Shown in pieces: positions 59,074-64,000 of a DNA stretch of 64,000 nt. Each line of letters begins with the position of its first letter. The first letter of the stretch is position 1. Source of the stretch: Marinobacterium iners (GTDB lineage: Bacteria > Pseudomonadota > Gammaproteobacteria > Pseudomonadales > Balneatricaceae); the NCBI RefSeq assembly GCF_017310015.1, contig NZ_CP022297.1, forward strand, positions 1,550,001-1,614,000, given 5' to 3'. The notes under the pieces were generated by a model. The model was not told the origin of the DNA. It saw only the letters and a list, made by a program, of their open reading frames with translations, and searched no databases. A program made the translations under genes and the position numbers.

Positions 59074-61236
59074 ATGATGAGATCGTACCTGCTGCAGGTG
59101 CACCGTTGGCTTGCTCTGCTCCTGACCCCCTTGTTTTTGTTGATTACGTTGACCGGTATGGTGCTGGCGCTCAAGCCTGTGCTGGCCGATCTTTCGGCAC
59201 CGCCTTACACCGGGGCTGTTGAGGTTAGCCAGGTGCAGGCTTTACTGGAAAGTGCGTCTGCCGATGGGCCGGTTGTCGCCATCGAACGCAGTGCAACGTC
59301 CGGTCAATGGGTTATACCTGCGCTGGGTGAGTACCGCCTGAGCGATGGAGTGCGTGTTGGTCCCAGTGAGACGTCCGGTGGGGCGTTCTTTGACTGGATC
59401 AAAGATCTGCACAAGGATCTGCTGGTTGATGCCGGCTGGTTGGTGGAGTGGGCGACTTGGGCAATGCTGGCAATAGTAGTGGCTGGTATTTTGTTGGGCT
59501 GGCCAAAGTTCAAGCAGTCACTGCTGGGCTGGCACCAATTCCTGGGTGTGTGGCTGTTTCCGTTAGTCCTGCTACTGCCGTTGACCGGTATTCTGATGAC
59601 CTTGCATGTAGCACGTCCTGATCTGGGCCTGCAGCGCGGGGCGGAGCCCACCTCGTTGCAACAGGGTCTGGAGCAGGCGGCGGGCGAGCATAACCTGTCG
59701 GGGTTGATCAGTGCGCGTGGTTTCAAGTCAGGTTCGTTGTTGATCGAAACCGAGGAAGCCATGTTGGTGGTCAGTGGCGATCAGGTGACTCCCATCGATT
59801 TGTCCTCCAACTGGCCCAAAATGTTACATGAAGGGCTTTGGGGTGGTTGGGTATCCGGGCTTTTCAACATGCTGGTTGGGATGCTCGTTATGGGGCTGAC
59901 GCTGACAGGGTTCATCAGCTGGTTGAGGCGTCGACAAGCCGCTCGTATCAGCGATATCCGTTCAGGTGCAGAGGTACTGATCGTCTTTGCCAGTCAGACC
60001 GGCACAGCTCAGGGCTTGGCCACTGTAACCGCAGCCACTTTTGAAAAGTCAGGGATTATTGCCGACCAGGGATCGATTGCCGCGTTTCCTGCCAGTAAGT
60101 GGCATGCTTACCAACAGGTGCTGGTGATCTGTTCGACTACCGGTGAAGGTGAGCTACCGGATAATGCCCGTAGCTGGGTGAGCGGAATCAAAGCCAGGCA
60201 GCTGGAAGGCGTGTCATTCAGTCTTTTGGCACTGGGTGATCGCCGCTATACCCATTTTTGTGCCGGTGGCCAGCGCTTGCGGACTGAGTTGATCAAGGCT
60301 GGTGCCCATGAACGACTGACTTTGCACGAGGTGGATGGTGACCCCGCCGTTGGTTGGCAGCAATGGTTGCGACAGCTCGCCGAGTACAACAACTGGAACC
60401 TGCAGATCGGTGGTATGGCCGTGCAACGGCAACGGTGTGAGGCGACACTGATTGAGCGTACCCGTCTGGATACTCCGATGGGTGACGATAGCCCTCACAG
60501 TTACAGCCTGACGTTTGCCGTGCCGGAAAGTACCCGTTTTGCCCCCGGTGACCTGTTCCAGTTTCAGCCCCGACCTGATGCAGAGCCGCGCACCTACTCA
60601 ATCGGTTCGGATTATGAGACAAGCCCCGGCAAGGTGCGCCTGACGGTAGGGTTGCTGCGATATGAAACTGAACAGGGTAATGAGGTTCTGGGTCTCGGCA
60701 GCAGTGAACTCTGTTTGAACTGGCCGCTGAACGAATCACGGAGTGTCGAACTGGTGGCTCATCCGGGGTTCAATCCGCCTCAGAACTCAGAGCATCCGAT
60801 GATCCTGGTAGCGACTGGTTGTGGCATTGCACCCTTTATCGGATTTCTTGAGGCGCGCGCTGCCACGGATCGAAAGGGACCGGTTTGGCTGCTGTTTGGT
60901 AACCGTCACGAGAAAGGTGACTTCCTGTATGGAGAGCAGATCAAGGCGCTCAAAGAGCAGGGCGTTATCACCAATCTTGATACCGTCTTCTCTCGTGATG
61001 GTGGTGATCAACGCTATATCACCGAGCGGATTGAACACCGGGGTGATCAACTGCTGGAATGGATCAACCGGGGTGCCAACCTGTATATCTGTGGTCGCGC
61101 ATCTACGCTGGGGAGGGGGATCGACGGCGTGCTGATGCAGTTACTGCAACGCAAGGGGGCCAGCAAGGCTGAAGCAGAGGCTGAACTGGCACGTTGGGTC
61201 AACGAAGGCATCATGCACCGCGACCTTTTCGACTGA
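59074..61236 (+). CDS. PepSY membrane protein fused to flavodoxin and FAD/NADPH reductase
   Basis: A 720-residue fusion. Residues 1-295 form a PepSY-TM module with four membrane helices (VHRWLALLLTPLFLLITLTGMVLAL; WATWAMLAIVVAGILLGW; FPLVLLLPLTGILMTL; FNMLVGMLVMGLTLTGFI) and histidines suited to haem or metal (VHRW, DLHKDL, WHQF). Residues 303-440 are a flavodoxin domain (VLIVFASQTGTAQGLA; STTGEGELPDNA). Residues 460-720 form a CysJ-like reductase (RTYSIGSD for FAD; VATGCGIAPFIGFLEAR and YICGRASTLGRGID for NADPH). It should pass electrons from NADPH to a membrane or periplasmic acceptor, such as ferric siderophores. The acceptor is inference. Confidence 0.9.
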   Translation: MMRSYLLQVHRWLALLLTPLFLLITLTGMVLALKPVLADLSAPPYTGAVEVSQVQALLESASADGPVVAIERSATSGQWVIPALGEYRLSDGVRVGPSETSGGAFFDWIKDLHKDLLVDAGWLVEWATWAMLAIVVAGILLGWPKFKQSLLGWHQFLGVWLFPLVLLLPLTGILMTLHVARPDLGLQRGAEPTSLQQGLEQAAGEHNLSGLISARGFKSGSLLIETEEAMLVVSGDQVTPIDLSSNWPKMLHEGLWGGWVSGLFNMLVGMLVMGLTLTGFISWLRRRQAARISDIRSGAEVLIVFASQTGTAQGLATVTAATFEKSGIIADQGSIAAFPASKWHAYQQVLVICSTTGEGELPDNARSWVSGIKARQLEGVSFSLLALGDRRYTHFCAGGQRLRTELIKAGAHERLTLHEVDGDPAVGWQQWLRQLAEYNNWNLQIGGMAVQRQRCEATLIERTRLDTPMGDDSPHSYSLTFAVPESTRFAPGDLFQFQPRPDAEPRTYSIGSDYETSPGKVRLTVGLLRYETEQGNEVLGLGSSELCLNWPLNESRSVELVAHPGFNPPQNSEHPMILVATGCGIAPFIGFLEARAATDRKGPVWLLFGNRHEKGDFLYGEQIKALKEQGVITNLDTVFSRDGGDQRYITERIEHRGDQLLEWINRGANLYICGRASTLGRGIDGVLMQLLQRKGASKAEAEAELARWVNEGIMHRDLFD

Positions 61237-61269
61237 ATGACCTGAACTTGATCAAGTCTGGCCGATAAA

Positions 61270-61288
61270 GCTGCCCCACAGGGGCAGC
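61270..61288 (+). terminator. Terminator-like hairpin after the reductase gene
   Basis: GCTGCCCC-aca-GGGGCAGC is a perfect eight-pair stem followed by ATTTC. The T-tract is weak. Confidence 0.55.
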
Positions 61289-61349
61289 ATTTCCCGCACA
61301 CAGGTTCTAGAATGTTGCATAAATGGATTTGAGACTCGACCCTGCTGCC

Positions 61350-62033
61350 ATGTACCGATACGTTTACCCTCTCATGTTTGCCACACTGTTGCTGCCTAGC
61401 TTTCATGCCACCGCAGAGATGCGCAAGATTGTGCATCCCGATGGTCGGGTGGAATACACCAACGTTGCGCCTGAACAAAAGGCAGCTGTGGTCAATACCT
61501 ACTACAAATACCGCAATGCTGACGGTGTGCTCTCTTTCAGCGATACAAAACCGAGTGGCGTGCAATATGAACTGGTGCGTTTCGACTGTTTTGCCTGCAA
61601 GGTTGATTCTACCGTTAATTGGGAGACGACCCCCTTGTTTGCCGACCGTTATCGGGATGAAATCGAACGGATCGCCGCGCTACATGATATGGATGCTGCG
61701 CTGGTACGTGCGGTGATTCATGCTGAATCCGCCTTTAATCCGCAAGCGCGTTCCAGAGCCGGTGCGCAGGGGCTGATGCAGTTGATGCCGCAAACGGCAG
61801 CAGAGCTCGGTGTCGGTAACCCCTTTGATGCTGAGCAGAATATCGACGGTGGCGTGCGCTATCTGGCCGGATTACTCCAGCGCTATGACCAAGACGTACG
61901 CTTGGCAACGGCAGCGTATAATGCAGGCCCCGGCGCAGTGCAGCAGTACGGTGGCATACCGCCCTATGCTGAAACCCAAGCCTATGTGAAAAGGATAGAG
62001 GTGCTCTATCGGCGCTATCAAATGATCGATTAG
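61350..62033 (+). CDS. Lytic transglycosylase (SLT) with DUF4124-like region
   Basis: About 227 residues from the ATG at 61350, whose first 22 residues form a signal peptide (TLLLPSFHATA). Two copies of a short DUF4124-like motif follow: KIVHPDGRVEYTNVAPEQK and YYKYRNADGVLSFSDTKPSG. The C-terminal SLT domain has HAESAFNPQARSRAGAQGLMQLMP with the catalytic Glu near residue 124, and NIDGGVRYLAGLLQRYD and ATAAYNAGPGAVQQYGG. It cleaves peptidoglycan glycan strands. Two upstream in-frame starts exist, but no ribosome site is convincing. Confidence 0.9.
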   Translation: MYRYVYPLMFATLLLPSFHATAEMRKIVHPDGRVEYTNVAPEQKAAVVNTYYKYRNADGVLSFSDTKPSGVQYELVRFDCFACKVDSTVNWETTPLFADRYRDEIERIAALHDMDAALVRAVIHAESAFNPQARSRAGAQGLMQLMPQTAAELGVGNPFDAEQNIDGGVRYLAGLLQRYDQDVRLATAAYNAGPGAVQQYGGIPPYAETQAYVKRIEVLYRRYQMID

Positions 62034-62142
62034 CACGCCTGAATGATTGGCACATGTAAAACGCTGCCTGTACGAGATGTGGTTGAGAACACCGATACAC
62101 AGCTCTATAGTCGTGCCATTCAGTTATCCATCGGTTCTTCAT

Positions 62143-62562
62143 ATGTGGCATCAAACAACCATCAGTCTCAAGGCGCGACCTCGCGGCTTCCACCTTGTGA
62201 CTGACGAGATCGAACAGGCACTGCCGGAATTACGCCGAGTCAGCACCGGCCTGCTGCATCTGTTATTGCAACACACCTCTGCAAGCCTGACGTTGAACGA
62301 AAATGCCGACCCGACCGTTCGCGCTGATTTCGAGGCGTTTTTTAACCGCAATGTGCCGGAAAACGAACCCTACTACCAGCATACCTATGAAGGCCCTGAT
62401 GACCTGCCTGCTCATTTCAAAAGCAGCATACTTGGCGTCAGTCTGGTGCTGCCTATTGCCAATGGGCAGTTGGCGCTGGGCACCTGGCAGGGGATCTATC
62501 TGGGTGAACATCGTAATCGCGCTGGCCGCCGCACCCTCATCGCGACCCTACAGGGAGAGTAA
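62143..62562 (+). CDS. YjbQ/UPF0047 family protein
   Basis: A 139-residue protein of the YjbQ family. The ATG at 62143 starts MWHQTTISLKARPRGFHLVT, typical of the family; an earlier in-frame ATG is discounted. LLHLLLQHTSASLTLNENADP (about 38-58) and HFKSSILGVSLVLPI with GTWQGIYLGEHRNRAG complete the signature. YjbQ has weak thiamine-phosphate synthase activity in vitro, but its in vivo role is unclear. It is followed closely by sbcD. Confidence 0.9.
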   Translation: MWHQTTISLKARPRGFHLVTDEIEQALPELRRVSTGLLHLLLQHTSASLTLNENADPTVRADFEAFFNRNVPENEPYYQHTYEGPDDLPAHFKSSILGVSLVLPIANGQLALGTWQGIYLGEHRNRAGRRTLIATLQGE

Positions 62563-62564
62563 CC

Positions 62565-63920
62565 GTGTCTGATCAGCCTTCACTGTTTGATGAAGAGATG
62601 CTGCCGCAGCCTTCGGTGCCGGTTAGCTCGGCGCGCACGGAACGTACCCCGGCAAAGGCCAAAACCGGGGCCGAGGGGAGTCGTCAAACGTTGCGTGTCC
62701 TGCACAGCTCCGACTGGCATCTGGGCCGATTACTGTACGGCCAGAAGCGCTACGATGAATTTGCCGCCTTTCTTGACTGGATGTTGGCACAGATCGAGCA
62801 TCTGAATGTCGGGGTACTGCTGATCGCCGGCGACCTGTTTGATACCACTACCCCGAGCAACCGGGCGCAGGCGCTTTATTACCGCTTTCTGCACCAGGTG
62901 GCGCGCTCGCGCTGTCGTCATGTGGTGATCATTGGCGGCAATCATGATTCTCCCAGCTTTTTGAATGCACCGTCCGGTTTGCTCAAGGCGCTGGATGTGC
63001 ATGTGGTCGGTGCTGCCTGTGACAATCCGGTAGATGAAGTGGTATTGCTGAAAGCCAAAAATGGCGCACCTGAAGCAATTATCTGTGCCGTTCCTTACCT
63101 GCGTGATCGTGATATTCGCCAGAGCGAAGCGGGCGAAAGCCTTGAGGACAAGGACCGGAAACTGGTGCAGGGCATTCGTGAGCATTATGCGCAGGTCTGT
63201 GTCGCTGCCGAAGAGCTGCGAGAGTCACTGCAGGTGGATGTGCCGCTGATCGGCATGGGCCATCTGTTTGCCGCTGGTGGCAAAACGCTTGATGGCGATG
63301 GGGTGCGTGATCTTTATGTGGGATCTCTGGCGCAGGTGGGTGTGGATGCCTTTCCCGATTGCCTTGATTATGTGGCACTGGGGCACCTGCATGTACCTCA
63401 GGCCGTGTCGGGCTGCGAGCAGATTCGTTACAGTGGCTCACCGCTGGCCATGGGATTTGGGGAAGCGAAACAACAGAAAAGCCTGTGCCTGATCGAGTTT
63501 GAAGGACGTCGCCCACAGCTTGAATTGATCGATATCCCGCGTTTTCAAAGGCTGGAGCGGATCAAGGGTGATCAGGCTCAACTGAGTGCCGCACTGGACA
63601 AGCTGGCGCAGGAGCAAACCTCGATCTGGCTGGAAGTGCTGTACGAAGGCGAGCAGGTGGCAGCCGACCTGCGCGACTGGCTGGAACAGCATACCGATGG
63701 CACCCAGCTGACCATACTGAGGGTCCGCAACAACCGGGTAGTGGAGCGCATTCTGGCGCGCAGCGGTGAAGAGGAGACGCTGGATGATCTGGAGCCGATG
63801 CAAGTATTCGAGCGTGCGCTTGAACTGCATCAGGTACCCGAGACGCAACAGGATGAACTGAAGCGTCTGTTTGGCAGCGTGCTGCAATCCATGGCCGAGC
63901 AGGACCATCGTGCCGAATAG
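62565..63920 (+). CDS. sbcD: Exonuclease SbcD (Mre11 family)
   Basis: A 451-residue nuclease starting at a GTG two bases past the yjbQ-like stop. The N-terminal extension of about 45 residues is unusual; the core begins LRVLHSSDWHLGRLLYGQ. The phosphoesterase motifs are all present: SDWHLG, AGDLFDT, IGGNHDSP, and GMGHLFAAGG and VALGHLHVPQ. SbcCD cuts hairpins and DNA ends blocked by protein, and removes long palindromes. The sbcC gene starts 24 bases downstream. Confidence 0.95.
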   Translation: MSDQPSLFDEEMLPQPSVPVSSARTERTPAKAKTGAEGSRQTLRVLHSSDWHLGRLLYGQKRYDEFAAFLDWMLAQIEHLNVGVLLIAGDLFDTTTPSNRAQALYYRFLHQVARSRCRHVVIIGGNHDSPSFLNAPSGLLKALDVHVVGAACDNPVDEVVLLKAKNGAPEAIICAVPYLRDRDIRQSEAGESLEDKDRKLVQGIREHYAQVCVAAEELRESLQVDVPLIGMGHLFAAGGKTLDGDGVRDLYVGSLAQVGVDAFPDCLDYVALGHLHVPQAVSGCEQIRYSGSPLAMGFGEAKQQKSLCLIEFEGRRPQLELIDIPRFQRLERIKGDQAQLSAALDKLAQEQTSIWLEVLYEGEQVAADLRDWLEQHTDGTQLTILRVRNNRVVERILARSGEEETLDDLEPMQVFERALELHQVPETQQDELKRLFGSVLQSMAEQDHRAE

Positions 63921-63944
63921 GCGCCTGCGTCAGAGAGACACACA

Positions 63945-64000
63945 ATGCGTATTCTTCAGATCCGTTTCAAAAACCTCAACTCCCTGGCCGGTGAATGGCA
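63945..64000 (+). CDS. sbcC: Exonuclease subunit SbcC, first codons
   Basis: Only the first 18 residues are in the window (MRILQIRFKNLNSLAGEW). This is the typical SbcC/Rad50 opening that precedes the ATP-binding loop, and position after sbcD supports it. The gene continues beyond the end. Confidence 0.9.
   Translation, partial: MRILQIRFKNLNSLAGEW

Overview
The window is a continuous stretch of a gammaproteobacterial chromosome. The gene content points to an Oceanospirillales- or Pseudomonas-like marine lineage: a CysI-DUF934-CysH sulfur cluster, MinCDE, a GlrK/QseG/GlrR sensor set, NhaD, an OlsF-like ornithine-lipid synthase, TmcA, SmrA and an AcrAB-type pump. Most of it is GC-rich and densely coded. 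Genus assignment is inference only. No rRNA, tRNA or CRISPR array was recognised.

1-1669: end of an assimilatory sulfite reductase (cysI), its DUF934 partner and a PAPS reductase (cysH). 1670-9691: an accessory block that I read as a decayed chromosomal integron. It holds the N-terminal stub of an integron integrase on the minus strand, an attI-like GTTAGGC point at 2233, and two attC-like sites of exactly 73 nt (4219-4291, 5163-5235). Its cassettes encode a tiny three-repeat protein, a HEPN-domain protein and a PD-(D/E)XK-type nuclease. An IS66-family element sits inside the first cassette. After these come a methyltransferase, a lipoprotein hydrolase, an intact YefM/YoeB-like toxin-antitoxin pair and two decaying Phd/ParE pairs whose toxins are frameshifted.

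9751-16666: UspA, RIO kinase, a glutaredoxin-MauE fusion, a guanidine-II riboswitch controlling a SugE/Gdx exporter, an AraC-like regulator, a VOC protein, an unknown protein, minCDE and a membrane-anchored glutaredoxin. 16769-29483: cysG, nhaD, a GIY-YIG protein, purT, a candidate structured small RNA, deaD, a LysM-like membrane protein, an smrA - degenerate GGDEF - tmcA run, a TPR-methyltransferase and a CigR-like protein. 29557-39581: glrR-qseG-glrK, dodecin, a lipoprotein, a membrane J-domain protein, an OlsF-like acyltransferase, dinB, HopJ-like, panE and a DUF6482 protein.

39586-39764 is a nested palindromic intergenic element. 39770-47770: metG, trmA, a DMT-type membrane protein, FadL, an orphan peptide-binding protein and a diguanylate cyclase. 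47842-49255: an IS110/IS1111-type element with a long non-coding end that could encode its guide RNA. 49290-64000: rlmE, a COG2509 flavoprotein, a SpoU methyltransferase, msrAB, an acrAB-like pump with its TetR repressor and visible operators, a PepSY-flavodoxin-reductase fusion, a lytic transglycosylase, a YjbQ protein, sbcD and the first codons of sbcC.

Sulfur assimilation is served by cysI, cysH and cysG (siroheme is the CysI cofactor). Methionine and oxidative-damage functions (metG, msrAB), RNA modification (tmcA, trmA, rlmE, SpoU) and envelope functions make up most of the rest. The parts least explained by known biology are the integron cassettes, the candidate sRNA at 21082-21199 and the palindromic element at 39586.
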